Positions 28,273 to 36,199 of a stretch of 64,000 bases of DNA are shown here, piece after piece. This DNA comes from Amycolatopsis arida (GTDB lineage: Bacteria; Actinomycetota; Actinomycetes; Mycobacteriales; Pseudonocardiaceae). Numbering within the stretch: the first letter of the stretch is position 1; each line of letters opens with the position of its first letter. The stretch covers positions 124,001-188,000 of the forward strand of contig NZ_FOWW01000011.1 in NCBI RefSeq assembly GCF_900115565.1, written 5' to 3'. Both the position numbers and the translations under genes were made by a program. Below the pieces are notes generated by a model. The model ran no database searches, had not been told where the DNA came from, and worked only from the letters and a program-made list of their open reading frames with translations.

Positions 28273-29160
28273 ATGGTTCAGGCGAATCCCATCGGGAATC
28301 CGGAGCGTGCGGCGGACCGCGGCGACCCGGTCATCGGCCGCCACGCCGGCCCGGTCGGCAGGGTGTTCCGCGTCATCACGGGTCTCGTCGGCTTCCTGCC
28401 GGTCTTCATCATCCTGCGCGGCCTGAGCACCACCGAGGTGGTCGTCGGTCTCGTCTGGTTCGTCGTGGTCGCCGCGGTCGTCGTCGCCGCGCTCGCCCTG
28501 ATGCGCCCGTGGTTGGCCGGCCGCGAGAGCGGCGGCCTGACCGGTTTCGTCGGCAGCGCGATCCTGCTGCTGCCGATGGCCGCGTACCCGATGGGGCTGT
28601 TGCCGGAGGCACCCACGATCGGCCTGCGGCTCTACACCGACTTCTCGGTCACCCTGTCCGGGCTCATCGGCTACGGCGGGCTGGAGATGGCCGCCCTGCC
28701 CTCCCTCGTACTGGGCCACCGCCCGGTGCTGTACAGCCAGTACAACATGGTCGACCTGGTGGAGCGGCGGACGCTGACCTCGGGGAGGTCCCCGCTCGCG
28801 GTGCTCGCCGGCGTGCTGGGGGTGCTCGGGTTCGCCTGGTTCTGGACCATGCAGTTCTGGTTCACCACCGTTCCCGAGTTCGTCACCGGCTCGCCCGACG
28901 CACGGGTTCCGGAAGTCCCGGCCGCCGTCGCCCCCTTCGCCGCCGCCGCGATCGTCCTGGCCGGGCTGCTCCTGCTGCTGATCGATCGCCGCGCGGCCGC
29001 CGGCCGCCGCTGGTGGTGGCCGCTGGGCGCCGTCGTCGTGGTGTTCGGCATCGGCGCACCGGTCGGCGCGATGCCGGACGCGCTCTACGCGGTGATCATC
29101 CTCGCCGGCGCCGTCATCGGCGTCCGACGCCTGCTCGCCCGACGCCGTCCAGCGGCGTAG
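28273..29160 (+). CDS. Multi-pass membrane protein of unknown function
   Basis: A 295-residue protein with about seven hydrophobic segments: roughly residues 32-50, 55-78, 92-112, 120-142, 175-196, 212-235 and 245-275. A charged N-terminus of about 28 residues contains no signal for cleavage. I do not recognise a family. It starts at ATG 28273 behind GGAGG and is followed 35 bases later by a 6PGDH-fold reductase on the same strand, so they are likely co-transcribed. It could be a transporter or membrane partner of the pathway; that is inference from position only. Confidence 0.6.
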   Translation: MVQANPIGNPERAADRGDPVIGRHAGPVGRVFRVITGLVGFLPVFIILRGLSTTEVVVGLVWFVVVAAVVVAALALMRPWLAGRESGGLTGFVGSAILLLPMAAYPMGLLPEAPTIGLRLYTDFSVTLSGLIGYGGLEMAALPSLVLGHRPVLYSQYNMVDLVERRTLTSGRSPLAVLAGVLGVLGFAWFWTMQFWFTTVPEFVTGSPDARVPEVPAAVAPFAAAAIVLAGLLLLLIDRRAAAGRRWWWPLGAVVVVFGIGAPVGAMPDALYAVIILAGAVIGVRRLLARRRPAA

Positions 29161-29195
29161 ACCCTGCTACGCACTCCCAGGAAAGGCACTCGGTC

Positions 29196-30059
29196 ATGAC
29201 GTACTCCTCCATCACCTGCCTCGGTCTCGGGGAGATGGGCGCTGGCCTCGCCGGCCGGCTGATCGACACCGGGCACCGGATCGTCGTCCACGATCCCGCG
29301 GCCCCGCGGGCCGAGCCACTGGTCGCCGACGGCGCGGTGCGCGCCGACACTCCCGCCGACGCGGTCGGGGCAGCCGACGCCGTCGTGATCAGCCTCGACG
29401 ACGAGGACGCCGTCCGGTCCGCGCTGTTCGGCCCCGACGGCGCCGCCGCCGCGCTGCGCTCCGGCTCGCTCGTCGTGGACACCTCCCCGGTCTCGCCCGC
29501 CGGTTCCCGCCGGCTCGGCGCCGAACTCGCCGAGCTCGGTCTCCGGCGGGTCGAGATCTGCCCGCTGGGCAGGCCGGACCAGGCCAGGACCGGCGAGCTG
29601 CGCATGCTCGTGGCGGGCCAGGACGAGCACGTCGCCGCGAGCCGGGTCCTGCTGCGCCACTGGGGTGACATCGTGATCCCCGCCGGCGGTCTCGGCGGGG
29701 CGCTGACGCTGAAGCTGGTGTTCAACGCGCTGCTCGGTGCCCAGCTCGCGTCGCTCGCCGAAGCGGTGGGCTTCGGCGAGCGGGCCGGGCTGAACCGCGA
29801 ACAGCTGCTCGGCGCCATCGCGTCGAGCAACTTCGCCTCGGCTGCCATGACCTACCGGATCGGGTTGCTACGCGAGAACCGGTTCACCCAGCCGGCGGCC
29901 TCCTCCGCGATGTTGCACGAGGATCTGCGGCAGGCGGTGGAGGTCGCCGCTGAGCACGGCATGCTCATCCCGGCCGTCGCCGCCGCCGCCGAGCACTTCG
30001 GCACGATCGTGGACGCCGGGGACGGCGACCTCGACGCCGCGGTGGCCCTGCGCCCGTAA
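29196..30059 (+). CDS. NAD(P)-dependent 6PGDH-fold oxidoreductase (copy 1)
   Basis: A 287-residue protein of the beta-hydroxyacid dehydrogenase / imine-reductase superfamily. It opens with GLGEMGAGLAGRLIDTG (dinucleotide motif at residues 10-15), then has VDTSPVSP in the substrate loop. The segment LTLKLVFNALLGAQLASLAEA carries the Lys and Asn that are catalytic in beta-hydroxyacid dehydrogenases. The substrate cannot be told: a hydroxy acid, a ketone, or an imine. A paralogue lies at 62916-63842. It starts at ATG 29196 with AGGAAAGG upstream. Confidence 0.85.
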   Translation: MTYSSITCLGLGEMGAGLAGRLIDTGHRIVVHDPAAPRAEPLVADGAVRADTPADAVGAADAVVISLDDEDAVRSALFGPDGAAAALRSGSLVVDTSPVSPAGSRRLGAELAELGLRRVEICPLGRPDQARTGELRMLVAGQDEHVAASRVLLRHWGDIVIPAGGLGGALTLKLVFNALLGAQLASLAEAVGFGERAGLNREQLLGAIASSNFASAAMTYRIGLLRENRFTQPAASSAMLHEDLRQAVEVAAEHGMLIPAVAAAAEHFGTIVDAGDGDLDAAVALRP

Positions 30060-30125
30060 CGGATCCCGAGCGGCCACCGGCGCCCACCACGCCACGCCGT
30101 CTCGACGTGCTCGCGTGCCGAAGGG

Positions 30126-30794
30126 TCACTCCGCCGGCTGCTGGCCGGGTGCGACGAGCCCGGTCTCGTAGGCCAGCACCACCAGTTGCGCGCGGTCCCG
30201 CGCACCCAACTTGGCGAGCAGCCGGCTGACGTGGGTGCGCGCGGTCGCCGAGCTGATGAACAGCTCCGCCGCGATCTCGTCGTTGGAACGACCGGTGCCG
30301 ACCGCACGGAGCACGTCGCGTTCTCGCTCGGTCAGCTTGTCGAGGCGATGCCGCGCCAGCGTCGGGTTCGCGGTGGCCGCGCTGGCCAGCACCCGTCGAG
30401 TGACCGCGGGCGAGAGCAGTGCGTCACCGCCGTGCACCAAACGCACCGCTCGGCGCAGCTCGTCCGGCGAGGTGTCCTTCAGCAGGAACCCGGCCGCCCC
30501 GAGCCGGATCGCCTCGAAAAGGTAGTCGTCGTTGTCGAAGGTGGTCAGCACCACCACCTGCGCCCCGCGCAGCCCAGGATCCGCCATGATCCGGCGGGTG
30601 GCCACCAGTCCGTCGGTCCCCGGCATCCGGACGTCCATCAGCACCACGTCGGGCCGGTACCGGGCCACGGCGTCGAACCCGGTCGCGCCGTCCTCGGCCT
30701 CGGCGACCACGGTGATGTCCGGCGCGAGCTCGAGCAGGGTGCGCAGCCCGGCACGCACCAGGGGCTGGTCGTCCACCAGCACCACGCGGATCAC
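30126..30794 (-). CDS. LuxR-type (NarL family) response regulator
   Basis: A 222-residue regulator. Residues 1-120 form the receiver with phospho-acceptor Asp54 (VVLMDVRMPG) and the conserved Lys in FLLKDTSP. Residues 155-215 form the LuxR helix-turn-helix (LTERERDVLRAVGTGRSNDE, then SSATARTHVSRLLAKLG). The GTG start at 30794 overlaps the kinase stop (GTGA), so the pair is translationally coupled. It may control the divergent small-membrane-protein/oxidase operon, or the cluster as a whole. Confidence 0.93.
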   Translation of the reverse strand: MIRVVLVDDQPLVRAGLRTLLELAPDITVVAEAEDGATGFDAVARYRPDVVLMDVRMPGTDGLVATRRIMADPGLRGAQVVVLTTFDNDDYLFEAIRLGAAGFLLKDTSPDELRRAVRLVHGGDALLSPAVTRRVLASAATANPTLARHRLDKLTERERDVLRAVGTGRSNDEIAAELFISSATARTHVSRLLAKLGARDRAQLVVLAYETGLVAPGQQPAE

Positions 30795-31975
30795 CGCCGT
30801 TCCCCCAACGGCAGCAGTGCCTGCACGACGAATCCCCCGGCGCCGTTGCCGCCTGCCCGCAGCTGACCGCCGACCAGGCCGGCCCGCTCTCGCATGCCGA
30901 CGATGCCCCAGCCGTCCCGCGCTCGGCCGCCGCGCTCGCCCCGCCCGTCGTCGGCGATCCGCACGGCCAGCTCGTCGGGTCCGTACCGCAACTCGACACT
31001 GACGTGCCGCGCGCCGGCGTGCCGTAGCACATTGGTCAGCGACTCCTGCACGATCCAGTACGCGGCGGTGTCCACGGCGACGGGCAGCGGCCTCGGCTGC
31101 CCCTCGGTGCGCACGCTGACGTCGAGGCCGGCGTCGGTGGCCGAGCGGACGATCGCGTCCAGCCGGTCGAGCCCACCCACCGGGTGCCGATCGGCCGGCT
31201 CGGAGCCGTCGCCGCCCCGCATCCGGAGCAGGTCCAAGGTGGACTGCAATCCGCGCACCGCGTCGCTGCTCGCGGCGCGCACCGCGCGCAGCGAGTCCTC
31301 CGCGGTGTCCGGGTCCGTGCGCAACACCTCCCGCGCGACGTCGGTGTGCAACGAGATCACCGAGATGGTGTGGGTCAGCACGTCGTGCAGGTCGCGGGCC
31401 ACCCGCAGCCGCTCCTGCTCCAGCCTTCGGGCCTGCTCCCGCTCGCGCTCCCGTTCCGCCTCGGCCATGCGCAACTCCAACTCCGCGCGCCACTTCCGCC
31501 GCGACCGCACGCTGTCCGCGAGCGCGATCGTCGCCGCCAGCAACGCGACGTTGGACACCAGCTCGTAGCCGAACAGGTAGGCCGGGTCATCACCTTCCAG
31601 CACGCGGTACGCGGACGAGCCGATCACCAGGAACACGGCGGCACCGATCGCCAGCCGCAACCGCCCGTACTCCGCGGCCGAGTAGAGCGCGGCGGCCGCG
31701 GGAACGGCGACCCCGATGGCGGAGTACCCCAGGAGGTAGTAGCCGAACAGCAACAGCAGCGTGCCGACCAGGGTCACCACCGGATACTTCCGGCGCACCA
31801 GCAGCACCGCGCCGATGCCGACGGCGAACGCGTAGGCCACCAGTCCCGGCTTGCGGGCATGGGCCTCCAGGCTGCCGTTGATCGCCGCGGCGACCGCCAC
31901 CATCACCAGCAGCCCGATGGCGCCGTCCACCACGAACGCCCGGCGCCCGTGCCCTCCCCCCGCAGTCTGCCGCAC
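30791..31975 (-). CDS. Two-component sensor histidine kinase (HisKA_3)
   Basis: A 394-residue kinase. Four to five membrane segments occupy residues 15-155. A coiled linker rich in Arg/Glu (160-192) leads to the dimerisation box RDLHDVLTHTISVI with phospho-acceptor His197. The C-terminal ATPase domain has ESLTNVLRHAGA (N box) and DDGRG, with WGIVGMRERAGLVGG (G boxes). There is no large extracellular sensor domain, so it probably senses a membrane-associated signal. It pairs with the overlapping response regulator. Confidence 0.92.
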   Translation of the reverse strand: MRQTAGGGHGRRAFVVDGAIGLLVMVAVAAAINGSLEAHARKPGLVAYAFAVGIGAVLLVRRKYPVVTLVGTLLLLFGYYLLGYSAIGVAVPAAAALYSAAEYGRLRLAIGAAVFLVIGSSAYRVLEGDDPAYLFGYELVSNVALLAATIALADSVRSRRKWRAELELRMAEAEREREREQARRLEQERLRVARDLHDVLTHTISVISLHTDVAREVLRTDPDTAEDSLRAVRAASSDAVRGLQSTLDLLRMRGGDGSEPADRHPVGGLDRLDAIVRSATDAGLDVSVRTEGQPRPLPVAVDTAAYWIVQESLTNVLRHAGARHVSVELRYGPDELAVRIADDGRGERGGRARDGWGIVGMRERAGLVGGQLRAGGNGAGGFVVQALLPLGERR

Positions 31976-32098
31976 CAGGCGAGTCTAACCTCCGGAGCCG
32001 GTCCCGCTCGCCCCGTCAGGGTCGGCGTCAGACAACGGACGTACGGCGCGCGCCCCCGGCTACGTCGAAACGCGTACGGGTGCTGTTTCCCGGGCTGA

Positions 32099-32137
32099 CG
32101 ACACCGCACCCGACGTTCGTTAACGTCGCCGGTGTCG
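32099..32137. promoter_or_regulatory. Bipartite inverted repeat upstream of the oxidase operon
   Basis: An outer pair, CGACACCG (32099-32106) and CGGTGTCG (32130-32137), encloses an inner pair, CGACGTT (32111-32117) and AACGTCG (32122-32128). It ends 25 bases before the start of the small membrane protein gene, in the divergent region facing the kinase gene. It could be an operator or a 5'-UTR stem-loop. Confidence 0.5.
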
Positions 32138-32162
32138 AAGTCTCGCTTCACTAGGGGGATTG

Positions 32163-32594
32163 GTGTCCAGCCCGGCCCAAGCAATCAGCCTCGGCGTGTT
32201 CCGAGGCGTGGTCACCCTGCACACCGCGCTACTGGTCGTGCAGCCGGTCATCGTCGGTCGTTTCCTCAGCGGTGAGTTCACCATGCTCGCGGCTCACCGC
32301 ACGACGGCCAGCTTCATCATGGTCGCCGCGCTCCTGCAGATCCTGGCGTCGATCGCCCTGTGGCGGCCGGGCAGGCGCGCCAAGTGGCCGATGGCCGCGG
32401 CCGTCGCGATGCTCGCGATCGAGGTCACCCAGATGGTCGGCGGGTACTCCCGCGCGCTCGGCCTGCACCTGCCGCTCGGCGTGGCGCTGGTCGCCGGTGG
32501 AATCGGGTTCGCGATCTGGGCGTGGCTCCCGCACCCGGAACCGACTCCGCGGAAGGCCGACCGGGGGAAGATGTCCGTGGCGGGTGCGCGATGA
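32163..32594 (+). CDS. Small integral membrane protein
   Basis: A 143-residue protein with about four hydrophobic helices (12-33, 45-68, 74-95 and 102-122) and a charged C-terminal tail. The family is not recognised; the layout resembles DoxX-like or cytochrome-b561-like small membrane proteins. The start is either GTG 32163 or the adjacent TTG 32160, both behind AGGGGG. Its stop overlaps the ATG of the following multicopper oxidase by 4 bp, so the two are translated together and may act together at the membrane. Confidence 0.65.
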   Translation: MSSPAQAISLGVFRGVVTLHTALLVVQPVIVGRFLSGEFTMLAAHRTTASFIMVAALLQILASIALWRPGRRAKWPMAAAVAMLAIEVTQMVGGYSRALGLHLPLGVALVAGGIGFAIWAWLPHPEPTPRKADRGKMSVAGAR

Positions 32595-34141
32595 GCATGT
32601 CCAGGCGGAGGTTCCTCGCCGGGGCGGGGACCATCGGCGCGCTGGGCGTGACCGGCGGGCTCGGCCTGCTGATGCCGGGCCCCAAGGGGCAGACCGGGAC
32701 GCTGTTGACCAGCCAACTGCCGCTACCCCCGAAGTTCGCCAGCCCGTTGCCCGTTCCGCCGGAGGCCCGGCCGAGCGGAGGGCGGTACGAGCTCACCGCG
32801 CACACCGTGGAACGGGAGATCCTGCCCGGTCGGCGCACCAGGATCCTGAGCTACGGCGGGTCGTTTCCAGCACCCACGATCAGGGCGCGCCGGGGGCAGC
32901 CGCTGGACCTGCTGCTGCGCAACGAGCTCGACGTGGAGACGGTGATCCACCTCCACGGCGGCCGCACTCCCCCGGAGAGCGACGGCTACCCCACCGACGT
33001 GGTGCTGCCGCCGAGCGGCCAGGTCCCGCACCACCTCATGGCCGGCGACATCACGACGGGCCAGCGCACCTACCACTACCCGCTCGACCAGCGCGCGGCC
33101 ACCCTCTGGTACCACGACCACACGATGGACTACACGGCGCCGAACGTCTACTTCGGCATGGCCGGCTTCTTCCTGATCGGCGACGACGAGGAGGACGCGC
33201 TGCCGCTGCCCGGAGGCGACCGTGAGCTGCCGTTGATGATCTGCGACCGCGCGTTCGACGCCGACGGCCAGTTCCGCTACCCGGCGATCTCTCCGGAACG
33301 GCGGGTGCCGGGGGTCACCGAGCCCTACATGGGCGGTGTGCTCGGCGACGTGATCCTGGTCAACGGGGCCCCGTGGCCGGAGCACCAGGTCTCCGCGACC
33401 AGGTACCGGCTGCGGCTGCTGAACGCGTCCAACGCGCGCCGCTACGAGCTGGACCTGGGAATGCCGATGGTGCAGATCGGCACCGACGGCGGGCTGCTGG
33501 AACAACCGATGGAGCGGCGCACCGTCACCCTGGCGCCGGCCGAACGGGCCGACGTGATCGTCGACTTCTCCGCCGCACCGGTCGGCACGAGGGTCACCAT
33601 GCACAACCGGCTGGGTGACGGCGGCACCGCGGAGGTGATGCGGTTCCACGTGGTGCGTCACGAGCCGGACGACACCGAGATACCGCAGCGGTTGTCCACC
33701 ATCGAACCGCTGGACCCTGGCAAGGTCAGCGCGGTGCGGGACATCAGGTTCCGGCTGACCCGCCCGCCCGGCGGGGGCCAGCACGGGGGGCACCACGGCG
33801 CGAGCCAGGACAGCGGTATGCGCTGGACGGTCAACGACCAGGTCTTCGACCCCGAGGTGTCGCTGGCCGAGCCAGGACTCGGGGACACCGAGATCTGGCG
33901 GTTCAGCACCGACGTGCACCACCCGGTGCACCTGCACCTGGTGCACATGCAGGTGCTCTCCCGCAACGGTGGGAACCCGCGCAAGGACGACCGCGGCTGG
34001 AAGGACACCGTGGACCTGATACCGGGCGAGACCTGCGAGGTGCTCACCAGGTTCGACGGCTACCGAGGCCGCTACGTGTTCCACTGCCACAACCTGGAGC
34101 ACGAGGACATGGCCATGATGGCCAACTTCACCGTGACCTGA
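32591..34141 (+). CDS. Tat-exported multicopper oxidase (copy 1)
   Basis: A 516-residue three-domain laccase/CotA-like oxidase that couples one-electron oxidation of phenols or metals to O2 reduction. Its N-terminal SRRRFLAG is a twin-arginine signal followed by a Gly/Ala/Leu stretch. Copper motifs are complete: H120-L-H122, H175-D-H177, HPVHLHLVH in domain 3, and HCHNLEHEDMAM (H498, Cys499, H500, H504, axial Met509). A His-rich GGGQHGGHHG loop precedes domain 3. It is closely related to copy 2 (49333-50955). Within a polyketide cluster an extracellular phenol-oxidising role is plausible. Confidence 0.93.
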   Translation: MSMSRRRFLAGAGTIGALGVTGGLGLLMPGPKGQTGTLLTSQLPLPPKFASPLPVPPEARPSGGRYELTAHTVEREILPGRRTRILSYGGSFPAPTIRARRGQPLDLLLRNELDVETVIHLHGGRTPPESDGYPTDVVLPPSGQVPHHLMAGDITTGQRTYHYPLDQRAATLWYHDHTMDYTAPNVYFGMAGFFLIGDDEEDALPLPGGDRELPLMICDRAFDADGQFRYPAISPERRVPGVTEPYMGGVLGDVILVNGAPWPEHQVSATRYRLRLLNASNARRYELDLGMPMVQIGTDGGLLEQPMERRTVTLAPAERADVIVDFSAAPVGTRVTMHNRLGDGGTAEVMRFHVVRHEPDDTEIPQRLSTIEPLDPGKVSAVRDIRFRLTRPPGGGQHGGHHGASQDSGMRWTVNDQVFDPEVSLAEPGLGDTEIWRFSTDVHHPVHLHLVHMQVLSRNGGNPRKDDRGWKDTVDLIPGETCEVLTRFDGYRGRYVFHCHNLEHEDMAMMANFTVT

Positions 34142-34155
34142 CCTGACCTGACCTG
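34136..34155. repeat. ACCTG pentamer repeat across a stop codon
   Basis: Four consecutive ACCTG units include the TGA stop of the oxidase gene. It resembles the 10-bp repeat that spans the stop at 12131-12190. Confidence 0.7.
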
Positions 34156-34187
34156 ACTGGCGTGATCGGACCGCGCCGCCCCCAAGC

Positions 34188-34243
34188 CACGAGGCCGACT
34201 GGTTCACCTCTCCCATCCCGCCGAAGAACCAGTCGGCCTCGTG
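34188..34243. terminator. Bidirectional terminator between oxidase and accC
   Basis: An exact 18-bp inverted repeat, CACGAGGCCGACTGGTTC (34188-34205) with its complement at 34226-34243 and a 20-base loop, separates the convergent oxidase and accC genes. Confidence 0.85.
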
Positions 34244-34285
34244 CCCCGACCAGCGCTGCTCCTCGACGTCAGGGATGCGACAGGG

Positions 34286-35659
34286 TCAACCCGCCCGCTC
34301 GGGTGCCGCCGGCGGGTCGGCGAGCATGGCGCCGAGCAGCGCGGTCGTGTGGGTGCCGGCCCGGAAGTCCGGATGGGCGAGAACCTCGCCGAGCACGTCG
34401 GCCGTGTTGCACACCCCGGCACCCGACACGGTGAGCTCGCGCAGCGCCCGTTGCATCCTGGCGATGGCCTGGGGCCGATCCGGCGCCCAGGTGATGACCT
34501 TGGCCAGCAACGAGTCGTAGTGGGGCTGGACGCGGTAGCCGGGGAAGGCGTGCGTGTCGACGCGCACGAACGGGCCCGCCGGCGGCTGGAACTCGTCCAG
34601 GAGCCCCGGCGTCGGGGCGAAGTCCCGGAGGGGGTCCTCGGCGTTCACTCGGCACTCCAGTGCCACCCCACGGGGCTGGATCTCGTCCTGAGTGAGGTCC
34701 AACGGCTCCCCGGCGGCGACGCGCAGCTGCTCCCGGACCAGGTCGACACCGGTGACCATCTCGGTCACCGGGTGCTCCACCTGGATTCGGCAGTTGATCT
34801 CCATGAAGTAGAACTCGCCGTCGGCCACGAGGAACTCGAAGGTGCCCGCGCCGACGTAGCCGACGGCCCTGGCGCCACGCACCGCGGCGTCCGCGACCGC
34901 GGCCCGCAGTCGCGGGTCCAACCCCGGCGCCGGCGTTTCCTCCACGAGCTTCTGGTTGCGCCGCTGCACCGAGCAGTCCCGCTCACCGAGATGCAGCACG
35001 TTGCCGTGGGAGTCGGCGAGCACCTGCACCTCGACGTGGCGCACCTGCTCGCAGAATCGCTCGATGTAGACGCGGCTGTTGCCGAAGAGGGCCTGCGCGG
35101 TGCTCCGGGTGCGCCGGTACGCCCCCGGCAGCTCCCTGCGGTCACGGACGACGGTCATCCCGCGTCCCCCGCCGCCCGCCACCGCCTTGATGATCACCGG
35201 GAAACCGATCTCGTCGGCGAGGGCCAGCGCCTCACCGAGCTCGTTCACCACCCGCCTGCTGCCGGGCAGCAGCGGCAGGCCCGCGTCGGACATCAGCTTC
35301 CTGGCCACCGCCTTGTCGCCCAGCCGGGCGATCACGTCCGGCGGTGGACCGACGAACACCAGTCCGTTGGCGGTGCAGATCTCGGCGAAGTCGGGGTCTT
35401 CGGAGAGGAACCCGTAGCCGGGATGGACGGCCTGTGCGCCGGTTTGTCGTGCCGCCTCGACGATCGCCGACGCCGAGTTGTAGCTGCCACGCGGCTGCGG
35501 CGGTCCGATCTGGACGGCGACGTCGGCCGCGCGCACCACGGCGGAGTCGGCGTCGGCGGTGGAGTACACGGCGACCGTGCGGATCCCCATCTCCTGGCAG
35601 GTCCGGAGGACCCGGAGCGCGATCTCACCCCGGTTGGCCACGAGCACGGTGTCGAACAC
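34286..35659 (-). CDS. accC: Acetyl-CoA carboxylase, biotin carboxylase subunit
   Basis: ATP-grasp enzyme that carboxylates biotin on AccB. The 457 residues lack the fused BCCP domain found in most actinobacterial acyl-CoA carboxylase alpha chains, so this is the bacterial split type. Visible motifs are LVANRGEIALRVLR at the N-terminus, AVHPGYGFLSE, the glycine-rich ATP loop KAVAGGGGRGM, and MEINCRIQVEHPVTEMVTG with catalytic residues. The start is GTG 35659, 6 bases after accB. It is the last gene of the polyketide core operon. Confidence 0.93.
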   Translation of the reverse strand: MFDTVLVANRGEIALRVLRTCQEMGIRTVAVYSTADADSAVVRAADVAVQIGPPQPRGSYNSASAIVEAARQTGAQAVHPGYGFLSEDPDFAEICTANGLVFVGPPPDVIARLGDKAVARKLMSDAGLPLLPGSRRVVNELGEALALADEIGFPVIIKAVAGGGGRGMTVVRDRRELPGAYRRTRSTAQALFGNSRVYIERFCEQVRHVEVQVLADSHGNVLHLGERDCSVQRRNQKLVEETPAPGLDPRLRAAVADAAVRGARAVGYVGAGTFEFLVADGEFYFMEINCRIQVEHPVTEMVTGVDLVREQLRVAAGEPLDLTQDEIQPRGVALECRVNAEDPLRDFAPTPGLLDEFQPPAGPFVRVDTHAFPGYRVQPHYDSLLAKVITWAPDRPQAIARMQRALRELTVSGAGVCNTADVLGEVLAHPDFRAGTHTTALLGAMLADPPAAPERAG

Positions 35660-35665
35660 GGCTGC

Positions 35666-36199
35666 CTACTCCGGCTCGGCCGGGGACAGCAGCAGAAGCG
35701 GCTGGTCGAACTCGACCGCCTCCCCGTTGTCCACCAGGATCTGCAGCACCTGTCCCTCGGCGTCCGCGGTCACCGGGTTCATCAGCTTCATCGCCTCCAC
35801 GATGCCGACCTGCTGGCCAGCCGTGACGAACTGCCCGACCTCGACGAACGGCCGCGCTCCCGGCTCGGGTGCGGCGTAGAAGGTGCCGACGAGTGGCGAG
35901 CGGATCTCGTGGCCCTCGACCGGCGCCTGGCCCGATCGCTCCTCGGCGTCGGCACCGGTCCCCGGCGTCGAGGCCGCGGCGCCGGCCGGCGCGGTCGGAT
36001 CGGCGTGCCACTCGACCTCGACGCTCGCGGGGCCCACCGTCATGCTCACCCTTCGGACGGCGCGGTCGCCCAGATTGGCCAGCCTGCCGATGTTGCGGCA
36101 CATCTCCTCGACGGCGCCGAGGGAACCCAGTGCCACACCGTCGAACAGCCCGGAGTCCTGGCCGGTGGCGTCTCGCAGAGCTCTGTCCTGTGTTGTCAT
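35666..36199 (-). CDS. accB: Acetyl-CoA carboxylase, biotin carboxyl carrier protein
   Basis: A 177-residue carrier. The C-terminal lipoyl/biotinyl domain begins near residue 98 ([20 protein letters not shown]) and has the biotinylation motif EAMKLM with Lys138. The N-terminal part is a helical segment and a Pro/Ala/Gly linker. The ATG at 36199 overlaps the accDA stop by 4 bp; further upstream the frame overlaps accDA only. It works with the flanking carboxylase subunits to supply malonyl-CoA. Confidence 0.92.
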   Translation of the reverse strand: MTTQDRALRDATGQDSGLFDGVALGSLGAVEEMCRNIGRLANLGDRAVRRVSMTVGPASVEVEWHADPTAPAGAAASTPGTGADAEERSGQAPVEGHEIRSPLVGTFYAAPEPGARPFVEVGQFVTAGQQVGIVEAMKLMNPVTADAEGQVLQILVDNGEAVEFDQPLLLLSPAEPE

